From assembly GCF_019613795.1 (NCBI RefSeq), contig NZ_CP080429.1:2406501-2470500 (forward strand): a stretch of 64,000 nucleotides of DNA, in the 5' to 3' direction. The translations under genes were made by a program, and so were the position numbers. The notes beneath the pieces were generated by a model. That model worked only from the letters and a program-made list of their open reading frames with translations. It was not told where the DNA came from and did no database searches. Shown in pieces: positions 27,951 to 38,136 of the stretch; position 1 is the stretch's first letter; the number at the start of each line of letters is the position of its first letter. The DNA comes from Flavobacterium litorale. Its GTDB lineage: Bacteria; Bacteroidota; Bacteroidia; Flavobacteriales; Flavobacteriaceae.

Positions 27951-30398
27951 ATGCCCTATTTTGTAGAAGTAATACTACCACTAGCCTTACCCAAGCCATT
28001 TACATACGCCATTACACAAACTGAATTTAACTATATACAGCCTGGTATGCGTATTGCCGTGCCTTTTGGACGTAGTAAAATTTATACTGCTTTGGCTACA
28101 GGGCTGCATCAAAATCCACCAGAGCTATACGAAGCCAAAGAAATACACCAAATACTAGACGAAAAACCAATAGTAACCGAAATACAGTTAAAACATTGGC
28201 ATTGGATAGCAGGGTATTACATGTGCAGTATTGGCGATGTATACAGATCAGCAATGCCATCAGGGTATATTTTAGAAAGCGAAACCATAATAACGCCTGT
28301 AAAAGAGTATAATGAAATAGCTACGTTAACGGATGACGAATACCTAATTTATGATGCCTTACGCAAACAATCGTCCATTAAAATACAGGAAGTATCGGAT
28401 ATTCTGAACAAAAAAACGGTACTACCTATTATAAACAAACTTTTATCAGTAAATGCTATAGCATTACAGGAAGAAATCAAAGAAAAATACAGGCCTAAAA
28501 CAACCCAATATATTAAACTACAGCCTGAATATTCGGCTCCTGAAAAGTTAAACGAATTACTAGAAAAATTATCGCGTTCGCAAAAACAGCGCGATGCTAT
28601 TCTGCACTATTTTCAGTTACAGGCTACAACTAAAAAACCAATAACTACTAAAAAACTAGCAGCAACGTCAGGAGTATCATCTGGTGTTATAAAAGCGTTA
28701 GTAGACAAGAACATCTTTGAAAGTTATACGCTAGCAGAAGACAGAATCCAATTCTCTGAAAGTAATACTGCTGCTTTTACATTAAGTACAAAACAACTAG
28801 AAGCATTAAATGCCGTAGAAAAAAACTTTAATAATCATCAGGTAACGTTACTACACGGCATAACATCCAGCGGTAAAACAGAACTTTACATAAAATTAAT
28901 TGAAAGCTATATTAACAAAGTAGAGCAAGTATTGTACCTACTCCCCGAAATAGCATTAACAACACAATTGGTAGTACGGCTTACTGCCTATTTTGGCAAC
29001 CAAGTAGCTGTATTCCACTCAAAATACACCAATAACGAGCGGATTGAAACATGGCAACACACATTACAAGGCTCCAATAAAGCAAAGGTAATTATTGGTG
29101 CACGCTCGGCGTTATTCTTACCCTTCCAAAAACTAGGGCTCATTATTATAGATGAAGAACACGAACAAACATTTAAACAGTACGACCCCGCACCACGATA
29201 CCATGCACGCGATGCTGCCATAGTATTAGCAGGCTACCATAAAGCTAAAGTTTTGTTAGGCTCTGCAACCCCAAGTATAGAGAGTTATTACAATGCAACC
29301 CACAATAAGTACGGCTATGTAGCACTTACAGAGCGTTACGGTAATGTAATGCCTCCAGAAATTGTATTGGTAGATTTAAAGGATAAGTACAAACGTAAGC
29401 GAATGACAGGGCATTTTAGTGACGAGCTGATTACGGCGATAACCGAAACACTATCCGAAGGAAAACAAGTAATACTATTCCAAAATCGTAGAGGATTTTC
29501 GCCTTGGGTAGAGTGTATAACGTGCGGACACGTACCCCAATGCCCACAATGCGATGTTAGCCTTACTTATTACAAATACAAAAATCAATTGCGTTGCCAC
29601 TACTGTGGGCATAACATTGCTAAGCCTACCCATTGCCACGAATGCCACTCGCCAGACCTGTCTACCAAAGGTTTTGGTACAGAACAAATAGAGGCTGAAC
29701 TTAAAACGCTATTTCCTGATAAAAATGCAGCACGTATGGATCAAGATACGACGCGTGGTAAGTACAGTTACGAGAAAATTATTACTGCGTTTAAAAACCA
29801 AGAAGTAGATATACTGGTGGGTACACAAATGCTTGCCAAAGGGCTTCATTTTGATAATGTGCACCTTGTTGGGATATTAAATGCTGATAACATGCTCTAT
29901 CAGCCTGATTTTAGAGCTTTTGAGCGCGCTTACCAAATGATGGTACAAGTTGCAGGACGAGCAGGACGTAAAGACATTAGAGGCAAGGTAATGATACAAA
30001 CTTATAATCCGCTACATAATGTAATACAACAAGTTAGCAACAGCGATTACAATGGTATGTACAAAGAGCAGGTATACGAAAGACACAATTTTAAATACCC
30101 GCCATTTTATAAGCTGGTACGCCTTACACTAAAACATAAAGATTACGAGAAACTCAAAAATGCAGCAATGTGGCTGTACAACGTATTATCGCAAAACCTC
30201 GAGGTACCCGTACTCGGTCCAGAAGAGCCTAGAATAAGTAAAATACGTAACCAGTACCTACGCACTATAATGATAAAAGTACCACAAGGCACATCGTTAC
30301 CAAGTAATAAAGGCATAATAAGTAAAGCGCTACAGAGTTTTGAGGCTGTAGCGCAATATAGGGCTGTAAGGATATCGGTTAACGTAGACCCTTATTGA
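27951..30398 (+). CDS. priA: Primosomal protein N' (replication restart helicase PriA)
   Basis: 815 aa from the ATG at 27951; the upstream ATG at 27912 lies in the terminator and adds residues foreign to the family. PriA reloads the replisome at stalled forks. The N-terminal DNA-binding domain begins FVEVILPLALPKPFTY. The helicase core has Walker A GITSSGKTE, DEEH in IIIDEEHE, and GSATPS. A zinc-binding insert has eight Cys in CxxC pairs (CITCGHVPQCPQC, CHYCGH, CHECH). The final part has the motif VAGRAGR. Its stop codon overlaps the end of the convergent LytTR gene by 7 nt. Confidence 0.96.
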   Translation: MPYFVEVILPLALPKPFTYAITQTEFNYIQPGMRIAVPFGRSKIYTALATGLHQNPPELYEAKEIHQILDEKPIVTEIQLKHWHWIAGYYMCSIGDVYRSAMPSGYILESETIITPVKEYNEIATLTDDEYLIYDALRKQSSIKIQEVSDILNKKTVLPIINKLLSVNAIALQEEIKEKYRPKTTQYIKLQPEYSAPEKLNELLEKLSRSQKQRDAILHYFQLQATTKKPITTKKLAATSGVSSGVIKALVDKNIFESYTLAEDRIQFSESNTAAFTLSTKQLEALNAVEKNFNNHQVTLLHGITSSGKTELYIKLIESYINKVEQVLYLLPEIALTTQLVVRLTAYFGNQVAVFHSKYTNNERIETWQHTLQGSNKAKVIIGARSALFLPFQKLGLIIIDEEHEQTFKQYDPAPRYHARDAAIVLAGYHKAKVLLGSATPSIESYYNATHNKYGYVALTERYGNVMPPEIVLVDLKDKYKRKRMTGHFSDELITAITETLSEGKQVILFQNRRGFSPWVECITCGHVPQCPQCDVSLTYYKYKNQLRCHYCGHNIAKPTHCHECHSPDLSTKGFGTEQIEAELKTLFPDKNAARMDQDTTRGKYSYEKIITAFKNQEVDILVGTQMLAKGLHFDNVHLVGILNADNMLYQPDFRAFERAYQMMVQVAGRAGRKDIRGKVMIQTYNPLHNVIQQVSNSDYNGMYKEQVYERHNFKYPPFYKLVRLTLKHKDYEKLKNAAMWLYNVLSQNLEVPVLGPEEPRISKIRNQYLRTIMIKVPQGTSLPSNKGIISKALQSFEAVAQYRAVRISVNVDPY

Positions 30399-31099
30399 GA
30401 TTGTGATGCTTTGTTTACGGCTTTTGCCAAATCTTCCTTGCGGTTTCGGCTAAGCGGAATTTGTGTACTTCCTATTTCGGCAAACCTACTATTAAAACGC
30501 TCTACCTTAGAGATATTAATGATGAATGACTTATGAACACGTAAAAAATTATCGCTAGGTAATTGTGTTTCAAAAGCTTTCATGGTAGATAGTACTAAAT
30601 GCGTACCATCTTCCGTAATAATCTTTATATAATCGCCAAGGGCTTCTACCCATTTAATGCGCCCAATATATAATTTAAGATTTTTCAGATTGCTCTTCAC
30701 AAAAATAAATTCCCCTTCATCTTCAGGAGTTTCTTTTTTCATTTGGTGCAGTTCTATAGCTTTTTCAACCGCTTTATTAAAACGATCTTTTTTTATAGGT
30801 TTATGTAAATAATCAATAGCGGCATAATCAAAAGCACGCAAGGCATAGTCTGACTTAGCCGAGACAAAAACAATTTGAGGTCTTGTTTTTAGTCCATCAA
30901 GCAAGTCAAAGCCGCTTTGTACAGGCATTTCGATATCTAAAAAAATTAAATCGACAGTCTTGTTCAGAATACATTTGCGCGTTTCGGAAGCATTAGAGAA
31001 ATCTCCAACAAGATCAAGGTCAGGATGCTCATTAGCTAATTTGGCAATAGTAATTCTATGTATGGTGCTGTCGTCAACAACTACACAGTTAAGTTTCAT
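30392..31099 (-). CDS. LytTR-family response regulator
   Basis: 235 aa. The receiver domain (about 1-115) has D9/D10, phosphoacceptor D55 in FLDIEMP and K102 in HKPI. A LytTR DNA-binding domain (about 130-230) follows, with VEALGDYIKI and RVHKSFIINI. Such regulators are usually paired with a 7TM or Lyt-type histidine kinase, but none is next to it here, so the kinase is elsewhere. A TATATTTG -7 box (31163-31170, minus strand) lies upstream. Confidence 0.92.
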   Translation of the reverse strand: MKLNCVVVDDSTIHRITIAKLANEHPDLDLVGDFSNASETRKCILNKTVDLIFLDIEMPVQSGFDLLDGLKTRPQIVFVSAKSDYALRAFDYAAIDYLHKPIKKDRFNKAVEKAIELHQMKKETPEDEGEFIFVKSNLKNLKLYIGRIKWVEALGDYIKIITEDGTHLVLSTMKAFETQLPSDNFLRVHKSFIINISKVERFNSRFAEIGSTQIPLSRNRKEDLAKAVNKASQSQ

Positions 31100-31217
31100 T
31101 ATTCAGGTCGGTTAGTAAAAAGGTTTCAGTAAAATTGTATTCTTTATTGGTTGGGATGATTACAAATATAAACAAAAAAAAAGCGTTTTTATAACTACAA
31201 AAAATCTATTTTACGCA

Positions 31218-31247
31218 TTGTTATTTAAATAAAAAGCACTATTTTTG
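31218..31247 (+). promoter_or_regulatory. Promoter of the rpsF-rpsR-rplI operon
   Basis: TTG (31218-31220), a 19-nt spacer and TATTTTTG (31240-31247) match the Bacteroidota consensus exactly. The leader before the rpsF ATG at 31280 would be about 26 nt. Confidence 0.75.
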
Positions 31248-31279
31248 CAGCCAATTTTTACAATTAATTATATATCATT

Positions 31280-31621
31280 ATGAACAACTATGAAACTGTT
31301 TTCATCTTGAATCCCGTTTTATCTGAAACCCAGGTAAAGGAAACAGTAAGTAAATTTGAGGATTATCTTACTTCAAAAGGGGCCGAGATGGTAGCTAAAG
31401 AGGATTGGGGCTTAAAAAAACTAGCTTACGAAATCCAGCACAAGAAAAGTGGTTTTTACCACCTATTTGAATTTAAAGCTCCAGCTGATATTTTAGTTGG
31501 CTTTGAAACTGAGTTTAGACGTGACGAAAGAATTATGCGTTTCTTAACTGTTACTTTGGATAAGCACGCTATCTCATGGGCAGAAAGAAGAAGAGAAAAA
31601 CTAAAAGCTAAAGCAAACTAA
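31280..31621 (+). CDS. rpsF: 30S ribosomal protein bS6
   Basis: 113 aa. bS6 binds the central domain of 16S rRNA together with bS18. The start NNYETVFILNP and the KKLAYEIQHKKSGFYHLFEF segment are typical. It is the first gene of rpsF-rpsR-rplI, 3 nt from rpsR. In flavobacterial ribosomes bS6, bS18 and bS21 form a pocket that holds the 3' end of 16S rRNA; this is published knowledge of the group and not seen here. Confidence 0.97.
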   Translation: MNNYETVFILNPVLSETQVKETVSKFEDYLTSKGAEMVAKEDWGLKKLAYEIQHKKSGFYHLFEFKAPADILVGFETEFRRDERIMRFLTVTLDKHAISWAERRREKLKAKAN

Positions 31622-31624
31622 GTT

Positions 31625-31921
31625 ATGGCAAGTATAGAGCAGTCAGCTAAAGGAAAAAAAGATGGAGATATCAGATATCTTACACCTTTAAATATAGAGA
31701 CAAACAAGGCTAAAAAGTATTGCCGTTTCAAAAAATCAGGTATCAAGTATATAGATTATAAAGATCCTGACTTTTTACTAAAGTTTGTAAACGAGCAAGG
31801 TAAAATACTTCCTCGCCGTCTTACTGGTACTTCTTTAAAATACCAAAGAAAAGTATCTGTAGCCGTAAAAAGAGCACGTCATTTAGCATTAATGCCATAT
31901 GTGGCTGATTTATTAAAATAA
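31625..31921 (+). CDS. rpsR: 30S ribosomal protein bS18
   Basis: 98 aa, longer at the N-terminus than the roughly 75-residue E. coli protein, as is usual in Bacteroidota. [17 protein letters not shown] and [14 protein letters not shown] are the family hallmarks. It pairs with bS6 on the 30S platform. The next gene, rplI, follows after 15 nt, which hold a strong ribosome-binding sequence. Confidence 0.97.
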   Translation: MASIEQSAKGKKDGDIRYLTPLNIETNKAKKYCRFKKSGIKYIDYKDPDFLLKFVNEQGKILPRRLTGTSLKYQRKVSVAVKRARHLALMPYVADLLK

Positions 31922-31922
31922 A

Positions 31923-31929
31923 AAGGAGG
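31923..31929 (+). promoter_or_regulatory. Perfect Shine-Dalgarno sequence before rplI
   Basis: AAGGAGG stands 7 nt before the rplI ATG, ideal spacing. Flavobacterial genes almost never carry such a sequence, because their anti-Shine-Dalgarno is normally held inside the ribosome by bS6, bS18 and bS21. Confidence 0.8.
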
Positions 31930-31936
31930 CAATATT

Positions 31937-32380
31937 ATGGAACTTATACTTAAACAAGACGTACAGAATTTAGGGTTTAAAGATGATATTGTTACAGTAA
32001 AACCAGGATATGGTCGTAACTTTTTAATCCCACAAGGATTTGCACACATGGCAACTCCTACAGCTAAAAAAGTACTAGCTGAGAACTTAAAGCAAAGAGC
32101 TTTTAAAGAGCAAAAAATGGTAGACGATGCAAAAACTACCGCTGAAGCACTTAAAGGTTTAGAGATAAAAATTACTGCTAAAGCAGGAGGCGATAAATTA
32201 TTTGGTTCTGTAACCAATGCAAATATTGCTGAAGCATTAGAGAAAAACGGACATAGTATCGATAAAAAGTATATTACAAGTGGTATCGTAAAACGTACTG
32301 GTAAATATACAGCAAACGTTAGGCTTCACCGCGAAGTTATCGTTGAGCTTCCTTACGAAATTGTTGCCGAACAAGAGTAA
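31937..32380 (+). CDS. rplI: 50S ribosomal protein bL9
   Basis: 147 aa, normal length. bL9 links the 50S L1 stalk base to the neighbouring ribosome and helps reading-frame fidelity. The start MELILKQDVQNLGFKDDIV and the PGYGRNFLIPQGFA motif are typical; a long helix joins the two domains (about 41-75). It is the last gene of the operon and ends before a strong terminator. Confidence 0.97.
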   Translation: MELILKQDVQNLGFKDDIVTVKPGYGRNFLIPQGFAHMATPTAKKVLAENLKQRAFKEQKMVDDAKTTAEALKGLEIKITAKAGGDKLFGSVTNANIAEALEKNGHSIDKKYITSGIVKRTGKYTANVRLHREVIVELPYEIVAEQE

Positions 32381-32395
32381 TTATTAGTGTTATAT

Positions 32396-32429
32396 AAAAA
32401 GCCTTCCTTTAACTGGGAAGGCTTTTTTT
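32396..32429 (+). terminator. Terminator of the rpsF-rpsR-rplI operon
   Basis: AAAAAGCCTTCC and GGAAGGCTTTTT form a 12-bp stem with a loop of about 8 nt and a T run. Confidence 0.85.
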
Positions 32430-32523
32430 ATATATAATTTTAGCCTAAAACTGCTTAATCGCACCTATTATAACTAATAAATTTAGAGTAATCAGTATAA
32501 TTCGTGGCTTAAAAACACATAAT

Positions 32524-32991
32524 ATGAAATACACACGCCTTACCAAAGAACAACTCGAAGAGTTACACCCAGAATTTATTCGTTTTTTAGCATCACAACA
32601 AATAGATAAAACAGAATGGGATACACTAAAGGAGGAAAAACCAGAAGTTGCCGAGCAAGAAATTGATGTATTTAGCGATATGATATGGGAAGCGGTACTC
32701 GATAAAGCCGAGTGGTTAGAGCATTACTCCAAAAACCACATTTTTTTATTTAAAATGGGTAAAGAAAAAATGGAAAGCATTATTATACATGCCCACACTG
32801 CAAGTGCTGATTTCCTTACGCCAGAAGGACTACAATGGTTAAGCGAAAATATATTTGCTGAAGAAGTAAAAGTATCGCGTGGTACAAAACCATTTGGAGA
32901 AGACCGAAATGCCGAAATATTCAACCTTGTACAGCAAGGTGCAATACTAAGCGAGGGTGTACTTTACAAGCAGCTCGAAGATATGTTTTAG
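32524..32991 (+). CDS. DUF6495 family protein
   Basis: 155 aa acidic soluble protein without signal or membrane segment. It matches my memory of DUF6495, a small family of Flavobacteriia found between rplI and ligA. A conserved-looking core is DVFSDMIWEAVLDKAEWLEHYS and a second one SENIFAEEVKVSRGTKPFGEDR. The function is unknown. It has its own terminator-bounded unit, so it is not part of the ribosomal operon. Confidence 0.7.
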   Translation: MKYTRLTKEQLEELHPEFIRFLASQQIDKTEWDTLKEEKPEVAEQEIDVFSDMIWEAVLDKAEWLEHYSKNHIFLFKMGKEKMESIIIHAHTASADFLTPEGLQWLSENIFAEEVKVSRGTKPFGEDRNAEIFNLVQQGAILSEGVLYKQLEDMF

Positions 32992-33016
32992 TATAAACCC
33001 AAGATATTCAGAAGTT

Positions 33017-33045
33017 AAAAAGCCAACACTTAGTTTGGCTTTTTT
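33017..33045 (+). terminator. Terminator after the DUF6495 gene
   Basis: AAAAAGCCAA and TTGGCTTTTT form a 10-bp stem with an 8-nt loop and a T tail. Confidence 0.75.
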
Positions 33046-33065
33046 AGCGTTTTAACATTCAATAA

Positions 33066-35101
<2,036 letters not shown>

Positions 35102-35102
<1 letters not shown>

Positions 35103-35575
35103 TGAACATAAAACTCGTAGCCGTAGGCAAAACTGATAATAAGGCTTTACAAACGCTTATAGATGATTATATGAAGCGTTTATCGTTTTATGTAAAATTT
35201 GATTTAGAGATAATTCCTGATATTAAGAATGTAAAAAACCTTAGTGAGGCGCAGCAAAAGGAAAAAGAAGGTGAGCTTATTTTGGGTAAGCTGTCCCCTA
35301 CTGACCAACTTATTCTATTGGACGAAAATGGTAAGAGTTTTAGCAGCGTGGGCTTCTCTAAAGAATTACAAAAAAAGATGAATTCGGGCATTAAAACACT
35401 CGTATTTGTAATTGGTGGTCCGTACGGTTTTTCGGATGCCGTATATCAAAAAGCACAGGGTAAAATAGCATTATCTGCCATGACGTTTTCACATCAAATG
35501 GTACGCTTGTTTTTTATAGAGCAGCTATACAGGGGTTTTACTATTTTAAGGAATGAGCCGTATCATCATCAATAA
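35102..35575 (+). CDS. rlmH: 23S rRNA (pseudouridine1915-N3)-methyltransferase RlmH
   Basis: 157 aa SPOUT methyltransferase, family length. It methylates pseudouridine 1915 in helix 69 of 23S rRNA using SAM. The knot signatures are LLDENGKSFSS, FVIGGPYGFSD and the C-terminal RGFTILRNEPYHHQ. It shares a one-base overlap with ligA. A long inverted repeat follows before the convergent folP. Confidence 0.96.
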
Positions 35576-35583
35576 ATTATTCT

Positions 35584-35645
35584 GAATTTTGAGTTTTAAA
35601 TGTTGAATTATGACTTTTTAATTTAAAATTTAAAACTCAAAATTC
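35584..35645. repeat. 18-bp perfect inverted repeat between rlmH and folP
   Basis: GAATTTTGAGTTTTAAAT (35584-35601) and its exact complement (35628-35645) enclose a 26-nt AT-rich loop. The right arm includes the last codons and stop of folP. It lies between convergent genes and may act as a two-way terminator, or be a copy of a dispersed repeat. Confidence 0.7.
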
Positions 35646-36454
35646 ATCATAATCTTTATCGCTTCTACCGCTTCCTTTACATCGTGTACACGCAGTATAT
35701 TAGCACCTTTGGTTAACGCAATAGTATTTAACACCGTAGTGCCGTTTAAGGCTTCTTCTGGCTTCGTTTCCAACAACTTATAAATCATCGATTTTCGCGA
35801 TACGCCTGCCAATATCGGTAATTCCGTCATTTTAAATAACTCCAGTTTTTGCATTACTTGGTAATTTTGCGCTAAAGTTTTAGCAAAACCAAAACCAGGG
35901 TCTATAATAATATCGTTTATACCACACTTTTGGGCGGCAGCACTACGTTCCGAAAAATAAAATAGCATCTCTTTTATAATATCATCATACTGCGTTAGGG
36001 TTTGCATGGTTTGTGAGGTGCCCCGCATATGCATCATAATATAAGGTACTTGCAGTTTTCCTACGGTTTCCAGCATCTTCTCATCGAGCATGCCTGCCGA
36101 GATATCGTTTACGATAGCTGCACCAGTATCTATACAAGTTTTTGCAACTTCAGCCCTAAAAGTATCTATAGAGATTAATGCCTCTGGAAAATGTTTTAAA
36201 ACAAGTTCCACTACGGGCACTATACGTTGTAATTCTTCAGTAACAGATACAAAGTCAGCATTAGGTCGGGAGGAATACGCACCAATATCAATAAAATCGG
36301 CATCCTCGTTTAGCATTCGTTCTGTTTGCTTCAAAAAATCATTTTCATTCTTATATTTTCCGCCATCGTAAAAAGAGTCGGGTGTACAATTTACTACACC
36401 CATTACTCTGGGTTGTGCGAGGTCGATGAGGTTGCCTTTACAGTTAATAAGCAT
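35630..36454 (-). CDS. folP: Dihydropteroate synthase
   Basis: 274 aa from the ATG at 36454. The TTG at 36520 lies inside a -7 promoter box and is not a start. The enzyme joins p-aminobenzoate to the pterin diphosphate to make dihydropteroate, the sulfonamide target. Motifs are MGVVNCTPDSFYDGGKY, DIGAYSSRP, VNDISAG, DPGFGFAKT and GVSRKSMI. The C-terminal codons (MMNFEF) lie in the arm of the 18-bp inverted repeat, so they may be constrained by that structure. It diverges from a DUF1599 gene. Confidence 0.95.
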   Translation of the reverse strand: MLINCKGNLIDLAQPRVMGVVNCTPDSFYDGGKYKNENDFLKQTERMLNEDADFIDIGAYSSRPNADFVSVTEELQRIVPVVELVLKHFPEALISIDTFRAEVAKTCIDTGAAIVNDISAGMLDEKMLETVGKLQVPYIMMHMRGTSQTMQTLTQYDDIIKEMLFYFSERSAAAQKCGINDIIIDPGFGFAKTLAQNYQVMQKLELFKMTELPILAGVSRKSMIYKLLETKPEEALNGTTVLNTIALTKGANILRVHDVKEAVEAIKIMMNFEF

Positions 36455-36477
36455 AGGGTGTATTTTGCATTGCTCCT

Positions 36478-36507
36478 TTGGGTTTGGAGCGTTTTTTACT
36501 ACATTTG
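36478..36507 (+). promoter_or_regulatory. Promoter of the DUF1599 gene
   Basis: TTG (36478-36480), a 19-nt spacer and TACATTTG (36500-36507) match the consensus. Transcription would start near 36514, 20 nt before the ATG. Confidence 0.6.
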
Positions 36508-36517
36508 AATTTTTACA

Positions 36518-36525
36518 CAAAGATA
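36518..36525 (-). promoter_or_regulatory. -7 box for folP
   Basis: The minus strand reads TATCTTTG, an exact TAnnTTTG match, giving a leader of about 57 nt for the folP ATG at 36454. No TTG is seen 19 nt upstream. It lies within 20 nt of the divergent promoter, so the two may compete. Confidence 0.45.
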
Positions 36526-36533
36526 GTACTTAA

Positions 36534-37076
36534 ATGAGTAATACATCCGCCGAATACGACAGCGTAATTAACCATTGCAGGGAGCTGTATGGTAAGAAAA
36601 TGAAAGATTATGGAAGTGCATGGCGCATATTGCGTTTACCGTCGCTTACCGACCAAATTTTTATAAAAGCACAACGCATACGTAGCCTACAAGAGAACGA
36701 TATACGCAAGGTAGATGAAGATGAAACTAGCGAGTTTATAGGTATAATAAACTATTCGGTAATGGCCTTAATACAACTGGACAGAGGTATTGCCATACAA
36801 CCCGACCTTAACGCAGATGAGGCTGTACAACTATACGACGAAAAAATACAAATCACCAAAAGTTTAATGGAAGCTAAAAATCATGATTATGGTGAGGCTT
36901 GGCGCGATATGCGGGTAAGCTCGTTAACCGATTTAATTTTGCAGAAAATACTTCGTGTAAAGCAAATTGAAGATAATAAAGGAAAAACATTAGTATCGGA
37001 AGGGATTGATGCCAACTATCAGGATATGATTAATTATGCCGTTTTTGCCTTAATCCATATGGGCTTTGGGCAATAA
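36534..37076 (+). CDS. DUF1599 domain protein with internal duplication
   Basis: 180 aa soluble protein made of two similar halves. Both halves show the pattern K-x-DYG-x-AWR-xx-R-xx-SLTD-x-I-xx-K-xx-R, then an acidic stretch and INY-x-V-x-ALI (about residues 20-85 and 108-178). This is DUF1599 (PF07659), which I recall being linked with nucleotide-modification gene sets in phages; here it stands in a chromosomal housekeeping region beside folP. No enzyme activity can be deduced. The all-helical conserved D, Y and W suggest nucleotide or metal binding, which is inference. It is divergent from folP and has its own promoter. Confidence 0.8.
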   Translation: MSNTSAEYDSVINHCRELYGKKMKDYGSAWRILRLPSLTDQIFIKAQRIRSLQENDIRKVDEDETSEFIGIINYSVMALIQLDRGIAIQPDLNADEAVQLYDEKIQITKSLMEAKNHDYGEAWRDMRVSSLTDLILQKILRVKQIEDNKGKTLVSEGIDANYQDMINYAVFALIHMGFGQ

Positions 37077-37091
37077 CAACTCATTAACAAG

Positions 37092-37118
37092 TTGTACTGT
37101 TATTAAGCGTTATATTTG
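37092..37118 (+). promoter_or_regulatory. Possible promoter before the MauE/DoxX-thioredoxin gene
   Basis: TATATTTG (37111-37118) matches TAnnTTTG, and TTG stands at 37092-37094 with a 16-nt spacer, slightly short. The ATG follows 27 nt later. Confidence 0.45.
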
Positions 37119-37145
37119 ATAAACTTTTAGATTAACCTACAAGCT

Positions 37146-38129
37146 ATGAAGAAATATTTGCCTGTACTACTAAGAATAATTGTAGCATTTTTATTTTTAA
37201 TTTCGGCAGTAGCCAAAATGTATCCTTCACCCTATTTTGCTATTACTACGTTCGAGGTAAAGCAATTGTATGTAATGGGCTTCTCGGAAAGTTTTGCACC
37301 GTATTTTTCACGAATATTAATCGGGTTAGAGTTGGCTTTGGGATTACTACTGCTACAACCCCATTTTTTAAAAAAACTGGTTATACCAGCTACCATACTA
37401 ATGCTTTTAGTGTTTACTGCACACCTAAGTATAGAAACCATTCAAAATGGTGGTAATAGCGGTAACTGCGGTTGTTTTGGTAGCCTACTACCTATGACGC
37501 CTATTGAAGCTATTATAAAAAATGTAATTGCTATAGTATTATTGGTGTACTTGCAAAAATTATTACCAAAAGGCAACGACCAAAGAAACTTCTGGGTACT
37601 TACAACTGTTACATTTGCCAGTATATTAGCGGTATTTATGCTTGCCCCAATTCAGCCACAAACTACTGTAGTAGGCAATCTAATTGAAGGCAACGAAGTA
37701 GAGGTAACAACAGGCGATGGACCTGCGGCAGTAAAATCGGACTACTCGGCGTACTTCCCCAATATTGATAAAAATAAAAAAATACTTGCCATTTTTGCAC
37801 CTGGATGTGAACATTGTAAAGATACTGCCAAACAACTTACCAAGATGAAGCGCGAAAATGAAGATTTTCCTGAAATTCGAGTACTATTTATGGATGAGGA
37901 AGCCGATTTAATTCCTGAGTTTTTTGAATATGCTGGCGCAGAATATCCATATAAGGTATTGGATATTGTAAACTTCTGGAAAATTTTAGGCGACGAAAAC
38001 GATACTCCTGGTGTTATTTACCTTTGGAATGGTAACGTAGTTAACCAATGGGATGGTATTAACGAAAGGGAGTTTGTTGCCGATGAGTTGATGGAATCGT
38101 TAAACAAACCCGCTTCGGCAATAAAATAA
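37146..38129 (+). CDS. MauE/DoxX-like membrane protein fused to a thioredoxin-like domain (BT_3928 type)
   Basis: 327 aa. The N-terminal half (about 1-180) has about five membrane segments and a GNCGCFG motif, as in MauE/DoxX redox membrane proteins. The C-terminal half (about 200-320) is a thioredoxin fold outside the membrane with a CEHC motif in FAPGCEHCKDTA at about residue 220, although in thioredoxins the pair is CxxC preceded by W. Together they may move electrons across the membrane for disulfide exchange. The family is Bacteroidota-specific and known as BT_3928. The TlpA-like lipoprotein downstream could be its partner. Domain calls are firm, the role is inferred. Confidence 0.82.
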   Translation: MKKYLPVLLRIIVAFLFLISAVAKMYPSPYFAITTFEVKQLYVMGFSESFAPYFSRILIGLELALGLLLLQPHFLKKLVIPATILMLLVFTAHLSIETIQNGGNSGNCGCFGSLLPMTPIEAIIKNVIAIVLLVYLQKLLPKGNDQRNFWVLTTVTFASILAVFMLAPIQPQTTVVGNLIEGNEVEVTTGDGPAAVKSDYSAYFPNIDKNKKILAIFAPGCEHCKDTAKQLTKMKRENEDFPEIRVLFMDEEADLIPEFFEYAGAEYPYKVLDIVNFWKILGDENDTPGVIYLWNGNVVNQWDGINEREFVADELMESLNKPASAIK

Positions 38130-38136
38130 TTTTCGT

